DNA from: Triatoma infestans
Lineage: Eukaryota > Arthropoda > Insecta > Hemiptera > Reduviidae
Length of the DNA: 64,000 bases
Reading direction: 5' to 3'
Assembly: GCA_011037195.1 (NCBI GenBank)
Contig: JAAEAF010002646.1
Coordinates: forward strand, 1 to 64,000
The translations under genes were made by a program, and so were the position numbers. The notes under the pieces are model-generated. The model ran no database searches. It saw nothing but the letters and a program-made list of their open reading frames with translations, and was not told where the DNA came from. Shown here one piece after another: positions 1-11,030 of the stretch. Position 1 is the stretch's first letter. Each line of letters starts with the position of its first letter.

Positions 1-999
1 GCAGTAAACTAGAGGTGAGTAATGACTGGCTAAAGTTAACTTGTCTATAAATTTTTTCAACTGTCTACTTATGTTTGTTTATGAAAACTATTAAGTATTA
101 CTGTTTCTATGTTTTGTATTTCTGTCTGTGTATTATATGTCTGTGTATTTCTGTCTTGTATTATATTAACTTAGCTTTATTTAATTATCACATTGCTTTA
201 TGCGAGGTCATTTTATTTGTTTTTATTTGTACAGTGGACGCTCTTTTATTTGTACAGTGGACGCTCTTTTATTTCTGCTACATAGATTAACTTTTTGAAT
301 TTTTGTTTTTAGTTATTATTTTCTATTTATTATTATTATTTTCTCTTGTATGATAATAGGAAAACTGCAAGTATTGCGATTAAACAATAATTGAAATTGA
401 ATTTTTGCCGGAAAATTTGAATTTAGAGGAGTTCTGGAGGAGCTGGGCTGTAACGCTTCACTCCAAAGGCAACATCGCAGTCTCAAGCGTGAGGAAATGT
501 GATTGTAGGCTTTCATATTTTTATTTATTGCTATAAATAACATTGATTAATGGCAAAAATTAATTGCGGCATTTTTTATATATAAATATTATAGATAAAA
601 AGGCAATTTAAACTGGAAGTTTAGTTTATTACCGTTATAAGCGGATAGAGCAGAGCAGTCCGCGATTCTGTGTTATATTGTACCTGTGGTACTTACAGTC
701 CAAGTGTCCCAGTTGTATTTATATAAAGAGGTTATCTAAAGGTCAACATACAGTCCTTGCTGCACACTATGTTTTATAACAAAAATTATATTATTTTCAG
801 CGGCTTTATATAAATAAACGATCTTTATATTTATCTTTAAATAAATTAATCTAAAAATATATGTGTTTATATTTAGAAAAACTGATTTTGAAAACTAAAA
901 TGTTTATAGTAAAATTATAATCAGATCATTAAACTAGTGTTTCCAAACTGTATAACGATTTAATAGTTTGTTTTTTTTTTTTTTACTTTTTTATTTTCA
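1..999. other. AT-rich stretch, no gene recognised
   Basis: No coding similarity is recognisable in either strand. The one visible structure is a 23-bp unit containing acagtggacgctc, repeated head to tail at 221-243 and 244-266, with partial units on either side. The short ORFs here are low-complexity and Phe/Tyr/Ile-rich, as expected by chance in such DNA. Confidence 0.6.
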
Positions 1000-1170
1000 C
1001 TTACAACCGTGCCCAATTTCGGAAATTGAGTTTCCCCAAAGAATACGTATTTTGAGGTCCCTTGAATACGAATTTTTGTTTAGCGCTGTTATGTATATAT
1101 ATATATTTGAGTGCGTGTGTGTAAACAAAATATCAAAATAACAAAATATATAAAGCAAAAACAGCATAAT
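1000..1170 (+). mobile_element. HINE-like repeat fragment
   Basis: This is a decayed piece of the dispersed family seen intact at 57351-58303. The block 'gtgcccaatttcggaaattgag' followed by 'tttgaggtcccttgaatacg' lines up with the 5' module of the family (gtgtcaaattttcgatattgag ... ttttgaggtcccctgagtcc). Confidence 0.6.
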
Positions 1171-1770
1171 ACTCTCGGACTTGATAGATCATACCCAACT
1201 TACGAATAATTCGTTCATAATGGCTTATAATGCCTTATAGAAATATTTAGAGAGACTGTATGCAGCCAATTCCTCTGCGATGAGAAAGATCTTTCTATTG
1301 ACGGTGGTAGCTTTAGGGTTTGTTTATAGATTGTGGTTGCCTGTAAAGTGTACAAATGTGTAAATTGTTAGTGAGTGGCTCTGGTGGTGAGCTAAGTTTG
1401 CCTGTAGGATTCGCTAAACCCAAGTGTAGTTGCCTAAACTAACATTGCAGGCTCTATAGAGATACTGGGTGAATTTGGAAGTTCCACAGTACGAGTTGTT
1501 AGGCTGGGATTTTCGTTTTTTTATTTTAGTATTGGCATACAAAAATATATCCACACACTTACACATAACGACTAAGTGAGGCAGGGGGAGAGAAAATTGA
1601 AAACAACTGGTTGGTTCTCAGGGGACATCAAAACAAGCATTGAAACTAAATGTACTTAGGAGCTGCTTTCGAGAAAATTGCGAGAAATTAAAAAAAAAGT
1701 GTAAAATGGTATTTGAGAGGTGTAAGTTTATTAATGTAGTCGTCTCGTCATACAGAATATGAGGTAATGT

Positions 1771-1813
<43 letters not shown>

Positions 1814-1845
1814 CAGAGTGTGCCTATATATGGGTAATCTAAAAT
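1171..1845. repeat. Unassigned DNA with a (GT)n microsatellite
   Basis: No gene is recognised. A (GT)n microsatellite of about 40 bp occupies 1767-1810 and runs up to a degenerate LINE 3' end that begins near 1846. Confidence 0.6.
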
Positions 1846-2635
1846 TATTGTTATTATTAATGAAGGATGCCCGAAGATGTGGGTACTAAGCCAATATGGT
1901 TCTTATCCCCCCAGGAGGAAAAAAGTACTAAGAATACTCCCCCAGCAATCTACCGGTCTGACTACAATACCTTGAATATCCGTTTCAACTTCAACTCCCT
2001 CATGCATTCCCTTGAAAGTGCTGCCCTCCCAAATATGCGAAACATAATATTGGCGAAACGGGAATGATACTGTGTAGGTAGTGGTACACCGTCACAATTG
2101 TGAGACAAAGGACTAGACGTCTTGCTTTTTTTTTGTAAATGACTGGCTACCCTAGCATGTCCAGTCGGTACACTTACCAGAACTTCATTTGTACTTTACT
2201 CAGGAAGATCTTGGTGATTTATAAGATCTTTTATACATCTTCTAGTCCGGAGACACCCCATCATGTCCCTCCAGTGCTACTCCATTTCCCTTTTCCTCTA
2301 TTATTTAACTTGTCTGTCACGAGATTGCTTAGTGATGGCCACTGTAGGTTCGGGACCAATATTGGATCCCACCTTAGTCAGCTCTCTGCCCTCTCATTGC
2401 CGTCCATACCCGCATGTCAAGGTACTGAGAACAGCTCCACCCAGATCCTTTGAGCGAACCTTTAAGTATTCTTCTGCAAACCTAAAACCAAGTGGATACA
2501 CACATCAAGCTGGAACTGATAAGTTGTGTGAGATTAGCCAACACCCTTCTGAAGAAATATCTAGTCCAGTTCACTCTTTAGGGAGTGCCTTACGTTTTTT
2601 CTCAAGTTTTTCTCAGTTTTAATCGAAAAAGGCTG
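1846..2635 (-). pseudogene. Decayed LINE 3' end (RNase H and C-terminal tail)
   Basis: Read on the minus strand, 2430-2310 gives pieces of the end of a retroelement RNase H domain: GMDGNERAE, then after a frame change LTKVGSNIGPEPTVAITK. These align with the GIEGNETADALAKIGA...LLGPEPFCGIS segment of the better preserved element at 30241-31530. Further downstream (2100-1980) a short Cys/His-bearing stretch sits where the C-terminal zinc knuckle is expected. An ATT-rich tract at 1846-1860 corresponds to the (AAT)n tail of the other copies. Stops and frameshifts are numerous. It is an old, 5'-truncated LINE of the RNase H-bearing I/LOA/R1 group. Confidence 0.7.
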
Positions 2636-2639
2636 CAAC

Positions 2640-2960
2640 AATTTTCTTTATAGTTTCGCATGCTTCAACACATAAAAGACCCATAAGTTTTCATTTGAAA
2701 CATTTTCTCAGGATAGTTGATTTGTGGTAGGATGGCGGGAGGAATATGCAACGTTACGTACACTTCTAAACCAATCAATATCGTTGTATTAATAGAATTC
2801 TGAAATCGGTTAATTTATTGAATGAATTTATAGAATAAATTTCAAAGTTTTTCGAAATTTTCTCTCAAAAAAAGGTCCAAAGAATTTCTTTAAACTGGAT
2901 ATGCTAAATATATAGTATTGTGACTGTTTTACATCAGATTTTTTTGGAATTAACGTCTGG
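2640..2960 (+). mobile_element. HINE-like repeat fragment
   Basis: Matches to internal modules of the HINE-like family: 'tttcatttgaaacattttctcagga' and 'tttttcgaaattttctctcaaaaa...ccaaagaatttctttaaactggatatgct'. The copy is strongly diverged and has no preserved ends. Confidence 0.65.
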
Positions 2961-3524
2961 AGTTGTTTGGTTGTTTTAGTTATTGTTAATTTTATACAGT
3001 CCGCCATGTCTACTCATTTATATAACATACTGTTTCTCGCGTCTTTACGGTTTGTTTATTTTTAAAATTAACACTATCTAAAAAAATACGTCAGCAGTTT
3101 ACATTTTGTTTATGATAATGAAAAAAATAAATAAATTTTACTTGCTTATTTTTTCTTGTGTTAATTTATTTTATTTATTTACTTGCTCTCTGTTTACTAG
3201 TAAACTTTATGTACCACTTCCAAACAAAATTAGTATTTAGGTAAACTAGAGCATTAATTACAAACACGCGCATGCGCGTAATACTTTTTCTACAAAAGTT
3301 ATTTCGTTTATTGGTTATAAGGTGTTCGCCACCATTATAGAATGAAATCATCGGAAACCTATTAAAATTCCCATTCTGTCTCTACTACGGACTCGACCGC
3401 GATTTCTTTTCCTTTGCAGACCTTACATGGTAGGCGTTCTATTTCCATTGCATAGTCTTCTTCAGTGTGTCGTTTATTTTAAAGATCTGCTTGATATCTT
3501 GATCCCACTAGTTTTACAATGGGA
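2961..3524. other. AT-rich stretch, no gene recognised
   Basis: Nothing coding or structured was recognised on either strand beyond short A/T runs. Confidence 0.5.
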
Positions 3525-4030
3525 TATATTTTTTTTTTATTTCAGTGCATCTATTAATAGATATTTAGATAGTCCCTGCTAGAGCTGGGATATGATCCCA
3601 CCACAATTTACTGAATCCTTTTCAAGTTATTTTCTTTGAGAAATCCCAGAATCTGGGAACCTTCTGGGATGATATTTCCTCCTCCAATCCCGATAAGGTA
3701 TTATCCAGACTTCCGAACCTTGTCTAGATAATAGCTTCGCAGCCCATTACGAGGAATATTGGCGTCTCCTCATTTTCTCTCACAAACTGCAGATGCTATC
3801 CCATTCTATTACGTTATCTACTTCAAGTATGCCCAGTGAGGGAAACCTTTCAGCATGCGAACTCCATTTTCAGTCAGACTGATGCAGTTATTTTCCGGTC
3901 GTCATTTTCCAGATAGGTCCCACCTGCCCCCCTAGTCCTGGGACGGTTTTCCAGACTCGCTTATTCCCAAAAGATTTCGGCCCTGATGAAAAGGGATTCA
4001 GCGTCTCTTCTTGCTAGATTATCGGCTGAA
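3525..4030 (-). pseudogene. Decayed LINE C-terminus with poly(A) tail
   Basis: On the minus strand, 3800-3580 can be read as a degenerate C-terminal zinc-knuckle region: EKNEETPIFLVMGCEA, followed by RFGSLDNTLSGLEEEISS and VPRFWDFSKKIT. This parallels GELEETPIHLLTDCEA...RRFRNLGSYQVEEGDIPSLEPVRVLGFLRDLN in the element at 30241-31530. Upstream (about 4020-3950), a WKTVPGL-type stretch recalls the WNTIPRLRQ segment of related copies. A run of T at 3530-3538 is the antisense of a poly(A) tail. One strand therefore keeps the 3' end of a family B/C-type LINE, broken by several stops. Confidence 0.65.
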
Positions 4031-5650
4031 ATGTCTTATAAACCATATCTACTATATTCTACCACAAAACAATAGAATTATCTGAATGTTGATTACATTC
4101 TGTGACAACGCCTCAAAAGCCTCCAAAAAACCTTCTAACAGCAATTTAAAGTTTTCTTAAACCAAAATTTCCCAGGATTCCCTATAAAACAATGATTTCG
4201 GGTAATAGGGATCAGTTTATATCTCTAATTTAGCATTCCAAATTCAAAGAAAACTTGCACCTATTTAGGAGGAAATTCAACAATTCAGATTTCTATTCTT
4301 TGAAACTTGCATTTCCAGACGAACGATTTTCTGCAAACTTTGAATTCCAGCAACACATTCAGTATACCTTAATATTATATAGGTGATAGAAATAGAGAAA
4401 ATTGTTGGGAAAGCTTGTCTAGACCCTCCCCTCCCCACCAAAGATCTGAAAAATCTTTCAGATAAAGTAATAGTATTTATATGTATTATAGTTATTATTC
4501 AAAATTTAAATATTAATCATCGTTGAAGCTATTTTCGAGAAAACTGTCAAAAAATAGATTAATATGATTAATATTAATATGATCGATTACGTGCGATATT
4601 TGCGATTAATATTATTTTCCATTTTTGAGATTTGAGATCGTTGGGATGTTAAGCTTCTCTCTATTATATCACACAAGTAAAGTGTACGGTTCCACCTCCT
4701 GCTGAGAGGACAAATAAAAATGCCGACTTTTAAGTAGATATATATTGCCTCAGCTAGCCTCGAACCTTAATGCTATCATTTAGTAAAATTATTTTTATAT
4801 TTTTGTCATAATTAACCACGCATTACTAATATATCGATACAAATTGCCATCTTTTCGAGTTATATTTAGTATATTTTTATATTTTTTTTTTGTAAGTCAG
4901 TTTATATATATAGATATAAAAAAAAATAATTGAGATCGATACTCTACCAAATATAAATCCTATTTTTATATCCTTGTTCCTAATTGTACGGATTTCACTT
5001 GTCATACTTTTGTCAAATAAATAATGTTGCCGAAAGGAGAAAAAGTAATAATCTTAAAAAAGAAAAGCCTCTCTATTGGTCTAATGATTGACAGAAATAT
5101 AATTGGCAGTATTTATTGTACAGCTTTATTATCATCCAATCAGCTTTTTCTTCTTTTTTCTTTTTTAATTACTTTATAGTAAAGCTATATTTATTTAATT
5201 TCAATTCATTAAAACTTCTTTCATGTTTGGTTGATTAAAAGTTAACATTGTAGAATTCCATTTGCTTTTCTAAATCATAAAAGTTCTATATAAATTTCCG
5301 TTAACACCACCTAACTTTTGTTAGATTAAGTTAAATTAAGCTCAACTCACAGGTATGATGTTAATACTCTCACAGTGGGATTTTAAAAAAAAATATGGTA
5401 TTTAAAACATTCTGCTAATTTTTAATTTGTGAATTTTCTTCAGAGATCAGATTTGTAGTAAATGTTTTTAATAACAGGGAATAATCAATTACAGGGCATA
5501 ATCAATAACAGGGAATATTATAAACATGGTAGAACTGAGATTATACTGAAATAGATTTTAGAGGCTATCATTACCGTTCCCCCCAGGTATACCTTAAAGT
5601 CAGCATATACTTTCAAATAAAAAAAAAAATCCTAGGTTTATTGTGTACGT
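4031..5650. other. Unassigned AT-rich DNA
   Basis: No gene is recognised. Minor local repeats are visible: gattaatattaatatgat-type repeats at 4555-4605, and a twofold 'aataacaggg(a/c)ata' repeat at 5470-5520. Confidence 0.5.
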
Positions 5651-6650
5651 GAATGAATGAATGAATGAATGAATGAATGAAAAAATTCTGTATTTAAGTC
5701 ATAAGACTATTACAGTGAGTTTGAGTTAGATATACATATAAACAACATAAATTCATTTCAAATATTAAAACAAATTTTTTTTTTTTTTTTTCCAGAAAGA
5801 AATTAGATAAAATTATATATAATAGAAAGAAAAGGAATTACAAAATCATCTAGAGAAAAAATAAATTAAAGTTACTCATTACAAATAAACGCTCTTATCT
5901 TCAGAGCTGTTCGAACAAAATAAGTAATATTTTTAATTTCACTGATACTGGGCGACAAAAGAATTGAGTAAAAATTACCTTCATTACAATTCGAGTACAT
6001 TGGCAAATAATGTAACCTAGCCGAATGATACAAAGGACATTCAATTAAAAAATGAAATAAATTCTCAGGTTTTTGTAGATTACATATCGAGCAATTAATT
6101 TGAGGATCCAATCTCACGGTGCAATTATTATATGTTAATTTGACAGTATATTTGCCAGAGGTACGTAACTGAGCCAGTGTTCTAAGGAAAGCGATGGGGA
6201 TGCTATAATGAAGATAACTATTAAATTGCTGTATAGTGACTATGTTTCTATAAAATAAATTGTAGGAACGTTGGTTTACACAATCCAGGTCTCTTAGTTT
6301 AACAGAGTTGCTAAATTTTACCAAAATAAGAGGTAGTTTTGTTTTAATTTTAACGGGGTCGCTAAAAAATAATGGGTCAAACGCTCCGATACCCTCCAAC
6401 AATTGACGAAATCGCGATATCCAGTTATACTTCCCCGGAGCAGTTTCCACGTTATCGAGATTCAACAATTTTGTGAAGCAAAGTTTCGGGTAACGAGAAT
6501 AATCCATTTTTAAAATCTTTAGGATCCATTTAAAGATGAGTTTAAGAATAGTAACGCCTATATGTTGTGAGCCAGCCTCTTTTATTGTGTACGTTTGGTT
6601 AAAAGAAATCATTCCAAACCATTTTCTAGATGGATTTTCGGTTAACTCAT
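5651..6650 (-). mobile_element. 5'-truncated LINE, CR1/L2-like, with TTCA tail
   Basis: The minus strand carries a LINE C-terminal ORF followed by about 190 bp of 3' UTR that ends in a tetranucleotide tail. The tail reads (ATGA)n on the plus strand at 5651-5680, so (TCAT)n in the sense direction. Short tandem 3' tails of this type are usual for CR1/L2-group LINEs. No upstream RT motifs remain. The 5' boundary near 6650 is only approximate and no convincing TSD was found. Confidence 0.65.
5872..6612 (-). CDS. LINE ORF2 C-terminal fragment (post-RT region)
   Basis: This is a 246-residue uninterrupted ORF. Its last third holds a typical LINE C-terminal zinc-knuckle, CSICNLQKPENLFHFLIECP (C-x2-C...H-x4-C), followed by LYHSAR. 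This pattern is common after the RT domain of CR1-, L2- and Daphne-like elements. No YxDD RT motif and no endonuclease are present, so only the region downstream of the RT is retained. The ATG is simply the first in the open frame and is unlikely to be a genuine start. The intact frame over 740 bp suggests a fairly young insertion. Clade assignment rests on the C-terminus and the 3' tail only. Confidence 0.7.
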   Translation of the reverse strand: MISFNQTYTIKEAGSQHIGVTILKLIFKWILKILKMDYSRYPKLCFTKLLNLDNVETAPGKYNWISRFRQLLEGIGAFDPLFFSDPVKIKTKLPLILVKFSNSVKLRDLDCVNQRSYNLFYRNIVTIQQFNSYLHYSIPIAFLRTLAQLRTSGKYTVKLTYNNCTVRLDPQINCSICNLQKPENLFHFLIECPLYHSARLHYLPMYSNCNEGNFYSILLSPSISEIKNITYFVRTALKIRAFICNE

Positions 6651-6659
6651 TTTATTTAA

Positions 6660-7254
6660 GCCAAAAAAATCTTTTACAATCCATTTACTCGTACTAGAAC
6701 CGTACATTTTACTGAATTAGCAGTTTTGAAAAAGCTTTTAACATAATGTCTCCTCCAAAATTTCCAAAAGTCTATTTACATAAGAGCTTTACAAATATTT
6801 TGTGATTACCTAAAAGTTTAGGAAAACATAAGGCTTGGCTTAACTTGGTTTCTATTTGTATAATCAATAATTATATAAAAGAAAATTCTGCAGCAGCTTC
6901 CAACTTCCTGTTTCCGAGAAAATAAACTGAGAAAAAGGGATTCACCAACGAAACACTTATGGTTGTCGATTTTGATAAATATATATAATATTTCAGAATA
7001 TTTAACGATTCTATCACATCCATTTAATGCTGGTGGGTATTAAATACGTTGCCAAAATTCCGAATTGAAAGAAAATTGAAACCGGAATGCAACTTTACTG
7101 AACGGGTTTTTGCAATTTCTCTCCCTCTCTCTCTGCCTCTGAGTGTTTACATCGTCTGCCTAACTCAAAAAGAGGAAAATCGCAGATAGTTCAAAATTAT
7201 AAAAATATCTGATAGTTCAGATAATTTTTGAATATGTGGTTGGGTCCGTAATGC
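6660..7254. other. Unassigned AT-rich DNA
   Basis: Nothing recognisable apart from weak HINE-like family words (gaattgaaagaaaattgaaaccggaatgcaactttactgaacg near 7060-7105). Confidence 0.45.
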
Positions 7255-7463
7255 TGGATAACATCTGTGATTTTATGTCGTAGCATTGCTTCATAGTTTT
7301 GGTTCTGACCGGTTTCGAATTTTCATCTATCATCAGAGTAAGGTCTACAATCAATTTGTGTAGAGAGATGATTCAATCAACCAGTATGGTTTGTGATATA
7401 AACATATACTTGAAGTCAGAACCAAAACAATAAAGCAATGCTAAATCATAGATTGTTATTTCG
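7255..7463. mobile_element. Small foldback element (~0.2 kb)
   Basis: The ends are inverted copies of each other: 7257-7309 (ataacatctgtgatttt... gcattgcttcatagttttggttctgac) pairs with 7416-7460 (gtcagaaccaaaacaataaagcaatgctaaatcatagattgttat). About 105 bp of unrelated sequence lies between. It has the shape of a MITE or foldback element and no coding capacity. Confidence 0.55.
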
Positions 7464-7479
7464 TTTAGGTATTACTAGG

Positions 7480-7565
7480 GGGTCTGACAATCAAGTTTTG
7501 GTCAAAAACTGAAGTACTACGGTTTTTCCCGAATTTTCTTGAAAATGGTTCCAAATATGTTTATA
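7480..7565 (+). mobile_element. HINE-like repeat fragment
   Basis: The block ggtctgacaatcaagttttggtcaaaaactgaagtactacg, followed by cgaattttcttgaaaatggttccaaa, matches the module 'gatctgac...ggtcaaaattcc...ccggaagt...aaaatggctcc' of the HINE-like family. The copy stops at an (AT)n tract that is the target of the Ginger-like element. Confidence 0.55.
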
Positions 7566-7579
7566 TATATATATATATA

Positions 7580-7808
7580 TGTTACGCTCAAAGACCGAAA
7601 ATGCTCATTGAGCGAAAAAGCAGCTCACAACGTGTTGTGGTCACTGTAAAACATCCACATCGCGAAATTCGTGTTATGGCTCATGTGAAAACGCTCACGA
7701 CGCGTTTGTGGCAATCACAGAAAGACCATATAGCGAAATTCGTGTCGTGGCTATCATGCTATACGACCACAACGAATTGTGGCAATGAAGAAAAGCCATG
7801 GCGCGTAT
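7580..7808 (+). repeat. Left TIR of Ginger-like element
   Basis: About 228 bp, inverted and roughly 90% identical to 8560-8787. It contains palindromic words: CACAACGTGTTGTGG, and a later CCACAACGAATTGTGG, which may be transposase binding sites. Confidence 0.8.
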
Positions 7809-8193
7809 GGAACCATATTAGAATACGACGCGCAGTGATTTGCGATATAGGTCCTATACTAGTCTCGAAACTTTTTGGTAGATATCCTTAGGAAATATTT
7901 TTTGTCCTATAAGTACCAGACAGACAATGTCCTTAATGCTCTTGCTGCTGCTAAAAATTGAAAACCGCTGCATGACGTATTGTAATTATTAAATACAATA
8001 TAAAGAAATCGTGTCATAAAATAAAAGGCCATTTGTATTTTAAAAAAAATCAACTTGTTACTAGTAAATTATTGAACACAAATTATTAATCGTTGGTAAA
8101 CTACTTATAATTTACTTAAAATAATTAGGAACTTTAAGTTTTTTTAAGACAATTTAAAATTCTTTCAAGTACAAAAAATATTTAACACAAACA

Positions 8194-8469
8194 TTAATGT
8201 TTATTGGTCATTAGTAAACAACAACAATTCTTTGATCGACACTTGCACTTTTTATCAATACAGTATCTTTTGCAGTGGCACATTATAAAGCCTTGCTGAC
8301 TTCCAGATGATAACATAGATGCTGAGCGAAGTGTTAATGAAGTTGAGGGTACATCACAAATGTTAATAAAGTTAGTCTCAGAAAGTGTAAACTCATTACG
8401 TGCATAATTGTTCATGATTAGCGCTGATATACGTTCACTCTCAGAAACAGACAAGAAATGAATAAACAA
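8194..8469 (-). pseudogene. Transposase C-terminal Cys-rich tail (KRBA2/Ginger-like)
   Basis: This 91-residue ORF lies inside the Ginger-like element. Its C-terminus has Cys at residues 64, 66, 70, 75, 77 and 82-84, in the order CHCKRYC then KKCKCRSKNCCC, preceded by GSQQGF. A G-x-x-x-GF...C-x-C-K...C...K-C-x-C-x-K pattern is the usual zinc-binding tail of KRBA2-like, Ginger-type integrases. The expected final C-x-C-H is degenerate (CCCLL). The catalytic DDE core is missing upstream, so the protein cannot be active. The assignment is by motif pattern, not by an alignment. Confidence 0.55.
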
Positions 8470-8559
8470 CTCTACTGATGTTTTAATGCATCGTTGTATT
8501 CAAGCCGACAAGTTACAACCTGTCCGTCGTGATATGGTTACACCAACTAGTGGCGTCAT

Positions 8560-8787
8560 GGCTTTTCTTTATTGCCACAATGCGTTGTGGTTAAGACCAT
8601 TATAAGTAACATGATAACCACGACATGAATTTCGCTATGTGGTCTTTCTGTGATTGCCATAAAGCGTCGTGAGCGTTTTCACAAGAGCCATAACGCGAAT
8701 TTCGCGACGTGGATGCTTTACAGTGACCACAACGCGTTGTGAGCTGTTTTTTCGCTCAATGAGCATTTTCGGTCTTTGAGCGTAACA
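8560..8787 (-). repeat. Right TIR of Ginger-like element
   Basis: Inverted partner of 7580-7808, ending CGTAACA. It includes the perfect palindrome CACAACGCGTTGTG and a second CACAATGCGTTGTGG word. An extra ~15 bp (ttataatggtcttaa) relative to the left TIR lies near its inner end. Confidence 0.8.
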
Positions 8788-8819
8788 TATATAAGTATAT
8801 ATATATATATATGAAACTT

Positions 8820-9445
8820 TATTTGAAACTTATTTTTCTAAAAAATAAGGTTTTAGATAAATATTGGAGTTGTGATTCTCGACTTCCATCTAGTGGGCCA
8901 TTTCTTTATTATATGCAGCCCTTCCACCTAAATAATACTGATGAGAATTAAATGTATTGTTACAGTGATATTTAACTACTATTATACTCTTTACTTCTAA
9001 ATAATATTGATACTAAATAATTTAATAACAATATTACATCTTAACGATTTGATCATTAGATAGGCAGAATATGATATTAAACCAGTATATATATATAATA
9101 AAATAAAAAAAGAAAGAAATTTAACAAGGTTACCACTAACAGTTTTTCTTCTAGGAATTCGTAGGCACCACATAAAAGGAGAGAGATTATTATGTGCTAT
9201 CCTTTGGCCAGGTTATTGTTACTAGAGGAGCTCAATATGTATCTATAGTATGTACATATATACTTCTTACCAGGAATAAAGTGTCAACTAAATCAAACTT
9301 AACGATACTCAAGAGAAGCATTTCAACTTTTATCATATTCTTTCTTTCGTTCTACTTTATACTTATATACACAACTTTTATATAAATATATATATAACAC
9401 TTTAAGGAACATGTTTGCCCCAAATTATAAGTAATTTTGTTTTAG
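8820..9445. other. AT-rich DNA without recognised features
   Basis: Several (TA)n tracts. The short ORF near 9194 is Ile/Phe/Ser-rich and looks accidental. Confidence 0.5.
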
Positions 9446-9486
9446 GTCCACTTATTTGTTATTTCAGTTACAGTGTTTTGATTCAG

Positions 9487-9648
9487 AAATCCTTTTGGAG
9501 CCATTTAGGAGAAATTCACGAAATATGTACTGAAAAGTGGCGCATTAGATTGAAGGATTCTCGCCTTCGTATCGTATCGGATGGTAGTACCCAAACGGAT
9601 TATCAGGTTGTTCCGTGGCAAGGCGCCATAGGGAAATCCCGGCTACAA
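9487..9648 (+). CDS. Candidate internal exon of a host gene
   Basis: A 54-codon open segment of balanced composition (EICTEKWRIRLKDSRLRIV, then SDGSTQTDYQVVPWQGAIGK) stands out from its AT-rich surroundings. It ends at a strong consensus donor, CAA|GTAAGT at 9649-9654. Several acceptor-like sites precede it (ttttag at 9445, ttatttcag at 9467, ttgattcag at 9486, catttag at 9508), so the true 5' end is uncertain; 9487 keeps frame and gives a good acceptor. STQTD resembles a dynein light-chain binding TQT motif, but that is only a short-motif match. The protein family is not recognised. It could also be a chance ORF. Confidence 0.35.
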
Positions 9649-9654
9649 GTAAGT

Positions 9655-10115
9655 AGTGCTAACTGTTGTAGTACGAGGAACACGGTGAAACACACCTATG
9701 GGTAATAAGGAGATACCGATGTTATTATTTCCACCACTGTTGGTGGGAAAAAATAACCTGTGCATGGAGGTTATGACTTTTAGTTTGAACTACCTGTGTT
9801 TTTTTATTGCGAAGTGACTGTATTTATGTTTGTGTATTCAGTCATTTTGGCTCATACATTCTTTGTACAATGTAAATAATATAAAAAAAAAAAAGAAATA
9901 TAAAGTACGTTAATTAACAAACCTTAGTTTGAGATCCTCTACAAAACTTTACCTTATTTTACTTTTGTTGTTTTGATTTATAATACAGAATTTAGGATCG
10001 TATTAAGGGGAGCAAAAATTCAAACGACCTCTGGATCCCGCTGAGTGCCATTGAATATGTGCCTTAGTAAGTTGTAATTTAATACTTTCAACTAAAAATT
10101 TAGTATTTATTATTC
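9655..10115. other. Unassigned; possible intron sequence
   Basis: If the exon at 9487-9648 is real this would be intronic. No other signal was recognised. Confidence 0.35.
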
Positions 10116-10420
10116 CAAGCAATAAAAAACCATAAGTTCAAAATTTTACGGCATAAAGGGTGTGCATCATGTGATTTTTCGTTTTTGAGATGCTTTCTTA
10201 TACAGGAAGCATTTCGTAAACATATTTATAAAAGTAAAATGATTGGCAGGGGCCAAAGAAGAAAACTTTCAAACTATTTAAAAGTATATTTTTCGACGTT
10301 TCTGACACCTCTGGTGTCCTTCAGAAACTGTCAGGTAGTCCAAACATAAACAAAGGCCAAACTTCACTATTACTTATACTGATATACGTATTTTCTTATA
10401 ACATATATTTCGTTGAAGAA
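10116..10420. repeat. HINE-like scrap plus foldback hairpin repeat
   Basis: At 10165-10200 there is a HINE-like word (gtgatttttcgtttttgagatgct). At 10258-10350, aaactttcaaac...tttttcgacgtttctgacacctctggtgtccttcagaaactgtcagg resembles the hairpin repeat that is better preserved at 24722-24952. Confidence 0.45.
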
Positions 10421-10524
10421 AAGTTTTCTAAAAGTAGTCACGATTTTTTTACAGTATTATTAGAAAGTAAAAATGTTTACAGGTTAATGTTGTGACGGAT
10501 GTAAAATGTGACGTGGATCGTCTT

Positions 10525-11030
10525 TTTGCATTCTCTTACTTACTGTAAAAGGAAGTATTTTGATCGTGACAAATTTTTAAAAATGAATTTTCATCGAAAA
10601 AATACATGCTTTGAGGTCACCTGAGCACGAAAACAAAGTTTTCAGCGAATAGTTTGCACGTGAACAAAGTATATCAAAAACGAAAGGTCGTAGGCGCTCA
10701 AACTTGGTACTCCGTTTAGGCACCAGAAATTATGGTTTCGATCAAAATTAAACAACCGGAAGTGCGCTTTATCAAAAATTTTTTTCTGTTTTTCGCAGTT
10801 TTGTTAAAAATGGTTTCGATGATTTTTCCTTAAATTTGTATACTGTCTACATACATAAATGCTTATCAGATCACTTTTATTTCAAACCTTTTACCAGGAA
10901 AAGTGTGATGTTTTGGATGGTTTTAAGAGCAAAGTTTATGCTTTTTTCGGACCACAATGTGGTCACTTCACCTTGCCATCAGTGGGTACATGTACCTCCA
11001 CTACAATATTTATTTTGATTAAGAATTTCA
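10525..11030 (+). mobile_element. HINE-like element, 5' portion
   Basis: It begins with the family's 5' signature (cattctcttacttactgtaaaaggaagtattttgatcgtgac). It continues through ttgaggtcacctgagcacgaaaa, aaaacgaaaggtcgtag...ctcaaacttggtactccgtttaggcacc and ccggaagtgcgctt to a second module at about 10850-10920. No 3' hairpin terminus is seen. Confidence 0.75.

Larger units (their letters stand above)
7580..8787. mobile_element. Ginger-like DNA transposon, internally deleted
   Basis: A 1,208-bp unit is bounded by TIRs beginning TGTTACGCTCAAAGACCG. Ginger/TDD-type elements are known for TIRs starting TGTNR and for long TIRs, and this end fits. The flanks both show TATATA (7574-7579 and 8788-8793), compatible with a 4-6-bp TSD but uninformative because the target is an (AT)n tract. 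The interior holds only the C-terminus of a transposase on the minus strand, so the element is non-autonomous. It inserted next to or within a HINE-like fragment. Confidence 0.65.
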
